Shown: positions 1 through 10,055 of the stretch, piece by piece | Numbering within the stretch: the stretch's first letter is position 1 | How the letters are laid out: the number at the start of each line of letters is the position of its first letter | From: Vandiemenella viatica | Taxonomy: Eukaryota; Arthropoda; Insecta; Orthoptera; Morabidae | Assembly (NCBI GenBank): GCA_031002005.1 | Contig: CM061919.1 | Coordinates: 14,083,687 to 14,147,686 of the forward strand | Direction: 5' to 3' | Length of the DNA: 64,000 nt | Program-made: the position numbers and the translations under genes | Notes under the pieces: model-generated | Seen by the model: only the letters and a program-made list of their open reading frames with translations | What the model was told of the DNA's origin: nothing | Databases searched by the model: none

Positions 1-650
1 AGACCTATGTTTTATATGTTAAAATAAACGTTTGCTTTTATAACTAATTCTTTGTTCAGAGCGAATCTGTTCAGTTCCCTGCCAAGATGAAATGCTTAAA
101 AGATAACGATGCAAGAAATTTTGATTTAAAATTAAAATATTAAATTTTCGTTGCTATTTAAGCACAGAGCGGTCGGACCGTCACACGGCTTAAAACATAC
201 ATAAAATATTAATTTTGAACCCAAACTTTCAACTTCTGAAAATCCGTTCAAAATTTGTTTTTTATTTTTTCGTTTTTCGAGCAGCAGCATTAGCAAATGT
301 AATTAGGTTGAAATGTAATCTGGACTAAAATAAAAACTGACATTCCGTATCAAAGCATCCAAACCACCCCATTCCTAGAACTGCGCTGCTAAATCACCGT
401 TTAGTTTAGTACCGGAAATGGTCGGTACAAAATCAGTGAAGCTTGGTAAGTATGAATCAAGGTATGCTTTATGTCCGGAAATTGATGGCGCGAATTGTAT
501 GAAACTTGGTACATATTTTCATTGCGTGAATAAAAACAGCGTATGGGTAAATCAACGCCAACTGAACCGGGCAACGCTGCTAATATTATATAAAGTAGAG
601 AACTAACGTGCATTTTATTCATGCATCTTCGAAAATACGTTGATATTTTT
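1..650. other. AT-rich sequence without recognisable gene
   Basis: Low-complexity AT-rich sequence. The short reading frames around 401-622 on both strands lack any motif I recognise. Nothing repeat-like with clear ends is seen. Confidence 0.6.
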
Positions 651-663
651 TTATTATTATTAT

Positions 664-889
664 GACTTTTTACGCCTTGTTGACGTCTAGGCCATTAGAG
701 ATGGGAAAGGGCTAGTGGAAAGGAAAGTGAAGGAATTCGGCCATGTCCTTTTGAAGGAAACATCCTGGCATTCACCTGGAGTGATTTGGGGAAACCTTGG
801 AAAACCCAAAACTGGATGCCTGGATAGAATGCGAACGGGTGTCTTCCCGAATGCGAGGGCAGAGAGTAACTGCTCACGCTCCACGCTCA
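664..889 (-). mobile_element. SINE-1 copy, old and degenerate
   Basis: tRNA-derived SINE of the family best seen at 24699-24951 and 49867-50125, here in reverse. The conserved body is present (GGAATTCGGCCATG, then GGAGTGATTTGGGGAAACC), followed by a decayed tRNA-like head near 820-889. The B box is mutated beyond use. No target-site duplication could be found, so the ends are approximate. Confidence 0.75.
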
Positions 890-1208
890 GAATTGACGTA
901 TCCTTCGAGAAACTGGAATAACTTCTGTGGTATTCTTCTAAAATCACAGGAACAACATGAAAGTTAGACGAATAACGATTAATCTCCTAATATATATCTA
1001 TTATTTTTTCGTTAGTTAGCAGAGAATTCGATTTTATGTCGTGAGTTAGTATTTAATCTTCTAAAGCTGGGGCTGAATGCTGTCATAGAACGTGAGTATC
1101 ACATTTCATCACACAGTATCATGTGCGACATTGTTTAGTATGGTTGTTTTAAGACTTAGGTGTAGATTTAAGTCACATCACATTTATCATGTCACTTCAC
1201 GGGTTTCT

Positions 1209-1432
1209 TTTTTTTTTAACTGCTTTACGTCTCTTTTTAACATCGAGGTCTTTAGAGAGAGGAATGGGAAGGAATTCGGCCATGGCCTTTTTGAAGGAAG
1301 CATCCCGGCATTTGCCTGGAGTGATTTGGGGAAACCATGGAAAACCAAAATCTGGATGCCCGGACGGGGATTCGAACCGCCGTCCTCCCGAATGCGAGGC
1401 GAGAACGCTACCCGCTACACCGCCCCGCTCGG
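1209..1432 (-). mobile_element. SINE-1 copy with 12-bp target-site duplication
   Basis: Reverse-oriented tRNA-derived SINE. The T-run at 1209 onward is its A-tail. The body and the tRNA-related head (B box GGTTCGAATCC on the minus strand, near 1367-1377) follow in order. TCACGGGTTTCT occurs at 1197-1208 and again at 1433-1444, directly abutting both ends, which fixes the boundaries and shows target-primed insertion. The element is non-coding and would depend on LINE machinery for mobility. Confidence 0.9.
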
Positions 1433-1518
1433 TCACGGGTTTCTGTTGGCGCGCACATTCTGAACTCACGTCGGAACGCGGTTTCGTTCTCTTGCATTGT
1501 TGATATAAGTTAGTTTTA

Positions 1519-1636
1519 TTGATTGGAAAAATGAGTGAACATGAATGTGTATTCATTCACAGATCACCGAATTATTGTGATCAATTTATGCAACAGGTAT
1601 CTTGGAACCAAATTGGGAAAGACTTAAAAATATCAG
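1519..1636 (+). pseudogene. possible MADF-domain exon fragment
   Basis: The frame beginning at 1519 reads LIGKMSEHECVF, then SPNYCDQ, then VSWNQIGKDLKIS. This follows the start of MADF (Myb/SANT-like) domains: leading LI, hydrophobic-aromatic residues where LY usually sits, a YK-like position, then W..I...L. The motif ends at about residue 39 and is followed by GT at 1637-1638, a possible splice donor. MADF proteins bind DNA and occur both as insect host regulators and as partner proteins of PIF/Harbinger transposons. No second exon or acceptor is visible, so this could be a real exon of a gene extending beyond view, a relic, or chance resemblance. Confidence 0.35.
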
Positions 1637-1699
1637 GTAGTTATAACATGTTTTATTTCGCATGTTGGTGCTTTATGGTTTGGTTCTACAGATTATTTT

Positions 1700-3450
1700 G
1701 TAACTGGTGGTAAATATATCAACCTTTTAATTGTTACATAACTTCCTCTTTTTCAAAGAAAAACATGCAGTGATAACCAATTTCCAGTAATTTCCAGTAA
1801 TTCAGAAGATTTAGCTGTATTCCATCTTTCAAAATACACAACAAGCTGCGTAGAACACTAAAACTCAATGTGACTGAGAGCTATGTCCAATGACAGTGGT
1901 GCAGTTCTGAGCTTAATAACACGGTTAAAATATGATTCCATGACGGACCAGGTCGCATGTGGCGTGGTAGCATTGTACTCCAGCTTAGCTGACGTTTCGA
2001 GACTCCTCAGTACTCACCACTGTAACTATTGGCTAAAAACAGACTATATCTCATCAAGTAATCACCAAAGAACGGCTACAGTTACGAAGGGCGACTGTTC
2101 CTATCAAATTGCAGGCGAAGCAAATGGACGCTGCAAACATGTAAAATGTGCCGGCTCTGTGAAATTAATAGGGTGAGATCACTGCTCCGAGGGGGTTGTA
2201 TTAGGCTAATATCACAATACATTTTTAATCACCAAGCTTCATCTCGCTTGATGCCCTCACCTAGGTATCTGGGCAGTCGCATTAACCGTTTGGAGGGTCA
2301 CGCGCTATTATATACACTGTTATATTAGTGGTCCGTTCTGCATCATCCTGTAATGTCAGATGAGGAAGACAGGAATTCCAGTTTACAGCTTGTCAAGAGG
2401 GCGTTGTTGATAGACTGACATGGCAACAGATTAATGTCATCGAAGTATTGTATTTAGACATCAATTTCCCTCGGTTCCGTGAAGAATATATCGACGTATA
2501 ACACCGAGAAAAACTTCATTCATTTACGATTTAAACGTTGTTGGTAATTGGTTCATATGTATGGTCAACCACAAGGGTGGAGTTTGCTAGAAGAATCGGA
2601 ATTCCCGCCGAGAACACGAAGAAGCTCATCACCGTCGATGCCAACAACTGACTTCTTAGTTGGAGTGGTAGAGAGAAAGTTTGCGACGACATGCGATACC
2701 TTGAAGTCTAATACTTGTAAATGAGTTGGACATACACGACTCACGCTAAGGCGCCGCCTCACTTTGCGACCGTGGTTTAGCCACCAGGCTAGATCGCCTT
2801 CTTTTTCAACACCGATGGGGGGATGAGTGTGGACCACATCGCAGACGCTGAATGAACGTCAAATAAACTTCTTAACCAAATTGTTCTCTCTGCCGAGACC
2901 CGAAACGGTGCTGTGACTATCGTCGTTTGATAAGAAGTTAAAATTTTCTCAGTAGTTTTTATCGCTGTTTGTAACGTTCAGTAGTAGTTATGTGATAGTC
3001 TCGTGTTTCGATCAATTTAATTTCTCGTCCAGCTTCGCAGCGTAGCGGTTACCGTCTTAGCCAACAGTTTCTTGGTTCCCCCGTTGGAGTCTGGTCTTGG
3101 TCATAAGTGTTTTTTGGTAAATATTGTGTCCATCGGGTTTTGTCTGTCTCCGTACTATGGTGGTCAATAGTACTTGAGAAACAATAAATATACAATGGAA
3201 AAAAATATGAAGACCTGAAGACTCAAAGCAAGCTACTATATTCGGTAATAAACGTTATAAATGGCTACAAAAAAGCAGAAAGCATATTTAAACAAAATCT
3301 CGTATATCATTAATAATTTTTCTGAACGTTGTATGTAATTCTCTAAAAGCGATGTTTTTAAGGTCAGTGTAGTTCTTTTGCTTCCTTTTGTTTATGTCGG
3401 AATAACAAAATTTAGCTTTTGTGTCTATCAAGTTTTTATTGGAAATTAAC
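1700..3450. other. no supported gene
   Basis: Moderately AT-rich sequence. A 90-codon minus-strand reading frame at 2565-2837 sits in a less AT-rich stretch (about 2560-3120) that could be an old element remnant, but its protein shows no motif I know. No terminal repeats or target duplications were found. Confidence 0.5.
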
Positions 3451-3459
3451 TATCTAAAC

Positions 3460-3859
3460 CAGTGTTTCCCAAAGTGGGGCCCACGCCCCACAGGGGGGCA
3501 ATTTGGCTTTTTTAGGGGGGCAATTTAGAAATTGACTTGATACGACTTTACCGCTTTCTCTTCGGGTTATTTAAATGCAATGCTATTAGATATAGGTACA
3601 AAATATAACAAAAAAGTAAATTCTTAAAAGGATCACACTAAATTGCCACAATAAATCTTTATTAAATATCTTTTGAATATGAATTTTAGTATTTCATCAT
3701 ATGTTTTTTAATTTTACTTACTGTGTTTTATGACAATATTAAAGTGTTTTCTTTCAAAAACCATCCTATATGAGTTTCTTTAATAAAAAATAATTATTTT
3801 ACTAAAAATTATGTATGGGGGGGGGGGGAGCATGGCCCAAAAAAGGTTGGGAAACACTG
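3460..3859. mobile_element. hAT-type non-autonomous DNA transposon (MITE)
   Basis: 400-bp element with inverted termini: CAGTGTTTCCCAA at the left and TTGGGAAACACTG at the right. It is flanked by the 8-bp duplication ATCTAAAC at 3452-3459 and 3860-3867. CAGTG-type ends with an 8-bp duplication are the hallmark of hAT transposons. The interior is AT-rich and non-coding, with a G-run at about 3818-3828. It would have been moved by a transposase encoded elsewhere. Both ends and both duplications are intact. Confidence 0.92.
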
Positions 3860-5499
3860 ATCTAAACTAAGGATTTAAGGATGTAGGAGAAACTATATTA
3901 GCCTTTTCCATCCGAATGTCAACCTCTCCTTCACGCGTGCACCCTATTTGCACGGACGAGGCTCTGGCGACTGAAAGATTCCCGGTATAAGGAGCTACCC
4001 ACTGCATGCCAACGGCCTCCGAAAGGCGGGCGGAAGGGCGGGGAGCGGTTCAGGGCACCCTCTTGCCCTTGGGGTTGGAAACGGACCCTAACGGTGGATG
4101 AGTCAGAAATGATCAACGGCATGGGGATGCAGAAGTCACGGGGAATCCACTGAATTAAAGACCGAAAGGGTGTCCCGAGGAAATGTAATCCTCTCAAATT
4201 ACATATATCATGATGGATTCTTCCTGAGTAAAATATTCCACACGTAAAATAGTCCCCCAATCGGATCTCCGGGTGGGGACTGCTAAGTGAGGAGTCATCA
4301 GAATGGATAGAAACATTATGCGAGTCGTAACGTGGAATGTTAGAAGTCTGAATAGGGCAGGTAGGTTAGAAAACTTAAAAAGGGAGATGGAACACCTTAA
4401 GTTAGATGTTGTTGGGATTAGTGAGATTAAATGGAAGGACGCACAGGATTTCTGGTCTGGGGAACACAGGATAATTAGCACACAAGCTGTCAATGGAGTC
4501 ACTGACGTAGGACTTATAATGAATAAGAGAGTAGGGAAACGGGCGAGTTATTATGAACAGTTTAGTGACAGGATTATTTTGATGAGGTTAGAAACTAAGA
4601 GCGCCCCAAACATGTTACTACAAGTGTATATGCCAACGCACAGGAAGATGATGACGTCATAGAGAAAATATACGCCGAGATTGAAGAATTAATATAAAAA
4701 GTCAAGGGGGAGGAAAATCTAATAATCGTGGGTTATTGGAATGCGGTAGTGGTAGAAGCATATGAGGGGAATACTGTAGGAAGTTTTGGTCTAGGAGGAA
4801 GCAGGATTTTAGAACGTTGTGAAAGATATACGCTAGTTGTGGCAAACACACTGTTTAAGAACCACGCAAGAAGGAAATACACCTATAAATATTCTAGTTA
4901 GATTATATAATGGTCAAACAGAGATTCAGGAATCAAGTTCTAGACTGTATTGCTCTGACCTTAATCTGATAGTAATGAAGTGCAGGCTGAAAGTCAAGCG
5001 AATAAGGAAGCAATATAAGCAGAACAAACTGGAAGTGAATAAACTGACACAATCTAGCACAAGAGAAAAATTTGCACAAATGGTCGACTTCGGTATAAGA
5101 AAAACTCTGAAAGGAGCTCAACCGAGGAAGAATGGATTGCCTTAAAGACCGGAATAATGAAAACCGGTAAAGAAACATTAGGCTTTATGGAACACCTTGT
5201 ATCACTGAATAAATTTTGGAGGAGATGGTTCAGAGGAGAAGGCACAAAAATGCTCAGGATGAAGCAGGAAGAGAGCATTACAGGCAATTTAGAAATCAAA
5301 TAAACAGGAAATGCAAAAAAGCAAAAGAAAAATGGATAGAAGAAAAGCTCGAAGAAGTAAAAAAGAAAATGTTCATAGGTAAAGTGTATTTAGCATATAG
5401 GAAGTTCAAACAGAATTTTGGAGAAATGAAGAAAACAAGTGTAAACATTTAAGCCACCGATGGGAAACCTCTTTAAGCTGAGACGATAGAGCTAACCGA

Positions 5500-5861
5500 A
5501 CCGAGCGTGGTAGTGTAACGGTTAGTTTTCTGGCCTCGCATTTGGGAGGACGGTGATTCGAATCCCCGTCCGGGCATCGAGATTTGGGTTTTCCATGATT
5601 TCCCCAAATCACTCCAGGTTGCCGGGATGCATCCTTCAAAAGGCCATGGTTAGCGTTCTGGCCTCGTATTCGGGAGGACGGCGGTTTTAATCCCCGTCCG
5701 GGCATCCAGATTTGGGTTTTCCATGGTTTCCCCAAATCACTCCAGTTTGCCGGGATGCTTCCTTCAAAAGGCCATGGCCGAATTCCTTCCCATTCCTTGC
5801 CCCCATCCTTTCCCGTCTCTAAAGACCTTACTGTTAAGATACGTTAAGCAGTTAAAAAAAA
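5500..5861 (+). mobile_element. SINE-1 with internal head-body duplication (dimer-like)
   Basis: Bounded by the 10-bp duplication AGCTAACCGA at 5490-5499 and 5862-5871. Unlike the ~225-260 bp copies elsewhere, this one is 362 bp because a ~128-bp segment (from GGTTAG at 5520 to the recurrence at 5648) is repeated. It therefore has two anticodon-to-body blocks and two B-box regions (near 5557 and 5685; the second is mutated), but only one full 3' end and one A-tail. It sits inside the older RTE element. Confidence 0.9.
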
Positions 5862-6230
5862 AGCTAACCGATGGAAGGAATACACTAAAAAAACTGTATG
5901 ATGGGGACGACTTGAACAATAGCGCAATGGAAAAGGAAGGTGTTGTCGATATTGATGACTTAGGAGATCCTGTATAGAGGACAGAATTTAATAGAGCTCT
6001 GAATTACTTGAAAGGAAATGAAGCAGTTGGAATTGATGAGATCACTGCAGAACTTCTTAAATCGCCAGGATAAGAATGAATCAATAGATTATTCAAGCTG
6101 ATATCAAAAAGTTATGAAACAGGCAAAATTCCAACTGATTTTAATAAAAACATTATCTTCACACTTCAGAAGAAAGCACAAGCCGACAAATGTGAAAATT
6201 ATCGGACCATTAGTCACATGATTCTAAATT

Positions 6231-6798
6231 CGTCGTCGTCGTCGGCCATACTCGTTTCCGAGTTTATGTTACTCTCTTGCGTGTTTATTTGTGTGTGCGC
6301 TGGTGGCTGATCATGCCGATTCTTGCATAGAACAGTCGTCCGCACACACTGCACCCAAATGTGGGTGGCTGGCGCGGTAGGGTTTGTCGGGCTTTCCGCC
6401 TTAAACGAGATTCATCTGCCAGACTTCGCCGCTCCTCTTCGAAACGTGCCACTGCTGCGGAGGTAGTTTTGCGCCATAGAATGCGGTCTTTTGTGAGGCT
6501 GTCCCAGGTGGTAAGGTCTATATTAGTTTTCTTCAGGGTCTTCTTGAACTGATCTTTGTAGCGTTTCTTAGGGGCACCGCGAGGTCTGCTGCCAGTGCTG
6601 AGCTCACCGTATAAAAGTTGGCGAGGAGTCTACTGTTGCTCATACGCTGAACGTGTCCAACCCATCTAAGTTGGTGGCTGATGATGAGGGCTTCAATGCT
6701 ATACATTTGAGCTCTTTCCAAGACTCTAATGTTGGACACATAGTCGTCCCATTTAATGTTCATTATAGAGCGAAGTTTTAGCTGGTGAAATCGCTCCA
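6231..6798 (-). mobile_element. 5'-truncated LINE fragment with CGT-repeat tail
   Basis: Insertion into the RTE element. A 22-bp direct repeat with one mismatch flanks it at 6209-6230 and 6799-6820. On the minus strand it encodes the C-terminal tail of a LINE reverse transcriptase: SIMNIKWDDYVSNIRVLERA and then LRWVGHVQRM, a well-known motif downstream of the RT domain. Translation breaks off near 6533. The other end is the trinucleotide run at 6231-6243, a short tandem-repeat tail instead of poly-A. The length and missing 5' portion fit a 5'-truncated insertion. Confidence 0.82.
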
Positions 6799-7191
6799 AT
6801 TAGTCACATGATTATAAATTAATGACCAGAATAATATACGGAAGAATGCAAAGGGTAGTAGAAGTGATAGTAGGTGAATATCACTTTATGTTTAGAAAGA
6901 ACCGCGGTACAAGGGAAACAATTCTCGCTTTAAGATTAATACTTGAAGGGTGGATCAAGAAAAAACAAAGACACTTTTATGATGTATGTTGATTTAGAAA
7001 AAAGCTTTTGGTAATGTTAGATGGGACAAGATGTTCAAAATTTTAAAGAAATTAGGTTTAAAATATCGAGGAAATACCTTATAAACTATATAAGAATCAA
7101 GTGGCCATAATAAAAGTAGAGAAACATGAGAGACACGCATCGGTTAAAATGGATGTGAGACTGAGACAAGGTTGTACTGTATCCGCGTTAA

Positions 7192-7491
7192 AGCCGCTCT
7201 GATGGCTCAGTAGTTAAGGCGTCTGACTGGAGATCGAAACGTCCCCGGTTCAATCTCAGTCTTGCCGGTGATTTTCATAGACACACAACCGGCCTTCACC
7301 TCTGGCACAGCTTGCTGTGTTATGTGAAGTACACCAGAACGCTTCCGTTGTTCGGATTCCACGTTAAACTGTTGGTCCCCTGTATCCGGTAAGATTGCTG
7401 GGCTAGGCTAACGCGGCTGCGATAGCTGCGGAATGCGTAGCCAATAGAAACCATGTCACCAGGTCATTACGACCACACGAAATTATATTAT
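7192..7491 (+). mobile_element. SINE-2, second tRNA-derived SINE family
   Basis: Starts with a tRNA-like head: A-box region TGGCTCAGTAG near 7203, B-box region GGTTCAATCTC near 7246. A ~200-bp unrelated body and a short AT-rich tail follow. The 12-bp direct repeat TATCC(G/C)CGTTAA lies at 7180-7191 and 7492-7503, one mismatch apart. It interrupts the RTE reverse transcriptase just before the residues that continue as NLYIEEAIKEI. A diverged second copy lies at 40365-40545. Confidence 0.85.
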
Positions 7492-8290
7492 TATCCCCGT
7501 TAATATTCAATCTGTATATCGAAGAAGCAATAAAGGAAATAAAAGAAAAATTTTCATGTGTCATAAGAGGTCAGGGAGAAAAAAATTAGTATGCTACTAT
7601 TTCCTGATGACATTGTCTTGTTAGCAGAACAGGCTGAGGATATCGAGAAGTTACTGAATGGTATGAACAAAATACTGAAGGAAGAATTTGGACTGAATAT
7701 AAATAAAAGCAGACAAAAGTGATGAAATGTAGCAGAATGTATTCCAATACTAGTAGATTAAATATAAAAAATAGGATCGGATGCAATAGGAGAAGTGAGT
7801 GAATTGTACCATTTGGGAAGCAAAGTTATAATCTATGGCCGAAGAAGGAATGATATTAAAAACATAATAGCACTAGCAAAAAGAGTCTTCATGTAAATGA
7901 AAAATGTTTTAGAATGAAACATTGATCTAGGAATTAGAAAGAACTTTTTAAAACTCTACGTGTGAAGTACAGCACTTTATTGTAGCGAAACATGGACTTT
8001 AAGAATAAAAGAAAGAAAGAAAATTGAAGCATTTGAAATGTGGCGGTACAGAAGAATGCTGAAAGAAGAGACAGGCTGGTAGGTCATATTTTAAGACATG
8101 CTGGATTGGTTAATTTGTTAGTCGACAGAACAGTCGAAGGTAAGAACTGCAGAGGAAGACAGAGATTAGAAAGTGTGAAGCAGATAATTGAGGACGTGGG
8201 TTGTAAGGGATATGTAGACACGAACAGGTTAGCACAAGATAGGAAGGGATGGAGGATTGCATCAAACCAGTAGACAGCAAAAAATAAAAA

Positions 8291-9105
8291 CAGCAATTAG
8301 AAAATCCTACTCTCAAATTTTAAATTATGCAATGAACAGTTAATATTTTAAAGATCTTGCAAAAGAAACCATTAAAAATGACAAACTATATTAAGTCTAG
8401 ATACAAAAGTGTTAAAATCACATAGAAAATTATTATATGTTTTCAAATTATTTAATAATTATTTTATTAATTGTAACTACAAACATCACGTGTATCTAAA
8501 TGGCTTAAATATTATTTAGCGTTACAGTATGTGGTTGTTGGTTGTAACAGGTAGCCTGAAGTCAGTTTGACTGGACTCTTCAGAGGCGCTAGGCTTCATG
8601 GAGGGTGTGATGTGTCGGGCTCCACGCAGCGAGAGTCAATTATCGACTCCACCGCATGGGATTACCGTCTGCGGTAGCGCGGGGCGGCAATTAGTACGAT
8701 CCGCACGATCACACACGGACCAGCGGCCTGCCCGTTCAACTGGATGCCGAACGCTGCAGCTCCACACCATTCCGACATCCTGACAATCAATACCAGGCAT
8801 AGCTTCCCTCTATACATAGATTCTCCCCAATAATTAGCGAAGTTCCTCAGTAATTATACTTCTGTCTGTGACTATTCGATCATATTATGGCGGTAAAATT
8901 TGTTGATTAATAATTTTTGGCGGCCCGTCAATAAGACATTCACGTTGAAGTACTGCGGATTAAATATTTATCTTAATTTAATTGCCACGTATATTTAAAA
9001 CTAGTTGTCCGCAACACCCTTTTCGTGACCTGCTAATTGCCTTGCCACTCGTACGCCTAAATCATGATAAACATATCGATTGCCAGAATTAACTAACACT
9101 TAAAT
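8291..9105. other. no gene; GC-rich patch at about 8530-8790
   Basis: AT-rich flanks around a compositionally distinct GC-rich island at about 8530-8790. The 61-codon frame at 8598-8783 has no recognisable motif. The island is probably a fragment of an inserted element, but no ends were found. Confidence 0.45.
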
Positions 9106-9109
9106 GGAC

Positions 9110-9560
9110 ACTACGTTATGGACACTTTTAGCTTGATTTCTCAGTTTTTCGACGTCAGACGATGCGTCCCATATTGTGATACAGGGATGCTGCACATTTT
9201 TTCAAACCCCATTCAAAATTGTACGAGTAATTTTTTCGGGAATTGCATCAACGAAAAATGGATATTAATTTCCTAACACTTTTGTCTTAATTTCTCAACA
9301 TTTCGTCATCACATTAAAATGTAATGTCAAATTCTAATTCTGGGACCTGTACTTTTTTCATTACCTAATCAAAATTCGATCTTTAGTTTTTCTGGAATCG
9401 CATTTAACAAAAATGCATCTTAATTTGTTGACAATTTTTTCTTAGAATTCACAACTTCCCGACTTCACTTCAATATGGAACACAGCCAGTTAAATTCCCA
9501 GGACTACGGGCTGTACGTTATTCGTAATGCGACCAGTGGTTTCTGCATGAATCCCGTTCA
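9110..9560. repeat. diverged ~155-bp tandem repeat, about three units
   Basis: Recurring anchor of the form TCTCA..TTTCG(A/T)C(G/A)TCA at about 9139, 9294 and 9448, spacing 154-155. Each is followed by similar text around AATTGCATC and AAAAATG. The units are diverged, so this is an old array or the remnant of a satellite-bearing element. Confidence 0.6.
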
Positions 9561-9738
9561 TCCCAGCACATAGAGAGACAGGCAGAAAACATAAATTTTA
9601 AAAACATTTAATTCATTTTTTAGGTCTCAAATAACAAAGCGGCTACAAATAATCGTTATTTACAAAAAAAAAAATCCGTTAACAGGTAGCAGCCAAAACG
9701 ATAACGGGAGTTACTCAAATAACTTGCAACAATTTTCC

Positions 9739-9900
9739 TTTTTTTTAATGGCTTTCGACGTCTTAGGCCATACTGTTGATTTTTTCCAGCTGATTAGACA
9801 CACTACACGACGGACATGACATTCACAGACACAACACTTAATCAGCCATGCCCGCGGCCCGAATCGAACCGGTGGCCCCTACGCTACCGAGGCCTTCCTC
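9739..9900 (-). mobile_element. tRNA-derived SINE, separate head (SINE-3)
   Basis: On the minus strand a tRNA-like head (GCCTCGGTAGCGTAGG, then CCGGTTCGATTCGG as B box) leads into a body ending in a GACGTC-containing tail and an A-run at 9739-9746. The tail resembles the SINE-1 tail, but the head and middle differ, so it is kept apart. No target duplication was found. Confidence 0.65.
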
Positions 9901-10055
9901 TGACAGCCCTGTAACTGTTCATCAACCACCCGTTACGAGTGCATCAGTCACGGCTTTTTTTTTTTTTTTTTTTTTTTGCATTTAGCCTTTGGCTAATTTT
10001 GCCAGGAGCAAAGGGTAGGGGAACAAGGTTTTATTTTTATTTTATTATTATCACT

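Larger units (their letters stand above)
4303..8272 (+). pseudogene. RTE endonuclease-reverse transcriptase, broken
   Basis: Encodes the single RTE polyprotein, which nicks target DNA and reverse transcribes the element RNA. The start at 4303 or the in-frame ATG at 4318 leads to RVVTWNVRSLNRAGRLEN and GISEIKWK, the endonuclease N-terminus. The frame is lost near 4660. Later pieces include ADKCENYRTISH (6186-6221), FRKNRGTRETILALRLI (about 6890-6945), YVDLEKSF (motif A area, about 6985), MDVRLRQGC (about 7150) and a C-terminal piece GHILRHAG..NLLVDRTVEGK (8040-8273). The tract near 7607 reads as a mutated F-DD catalytic box. Multiple stops, frameshifts and three insertions rule out function. 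It resembles proteins often labelled craniofacial development protein 2-like in insect annotations, a mislabel of RTE elements. Confidence 0.8.
3925..8290 (+). mobile_element. degenerate RTE-clade LINE with nested insertions
   Basis: Non-LTR retrotransposon on the plus strand. A GC-richer leader (about 3925-4300) precedes one long ORF with an AP-type endonuclease and then a reverse transcriptase, the RTE layout without RNase H. The body is split by three younger elements at 5500-5861, 6231-6798 and 7192-7491. With those removed the coding order continues across each junction. The outer ends are estimates: no outer target duplication was found. The 3' end is placed in the A-rich stretch after the last recognisable codons near 8272. 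Confidence 0.8.

Noticed and set aside
2565..2837. 90-codon minus frame as an LTR-retrotransposon gag
   Set aside because: Considered because of the local composition, but no zinc knuckle, protease or terminal repeat could be found.
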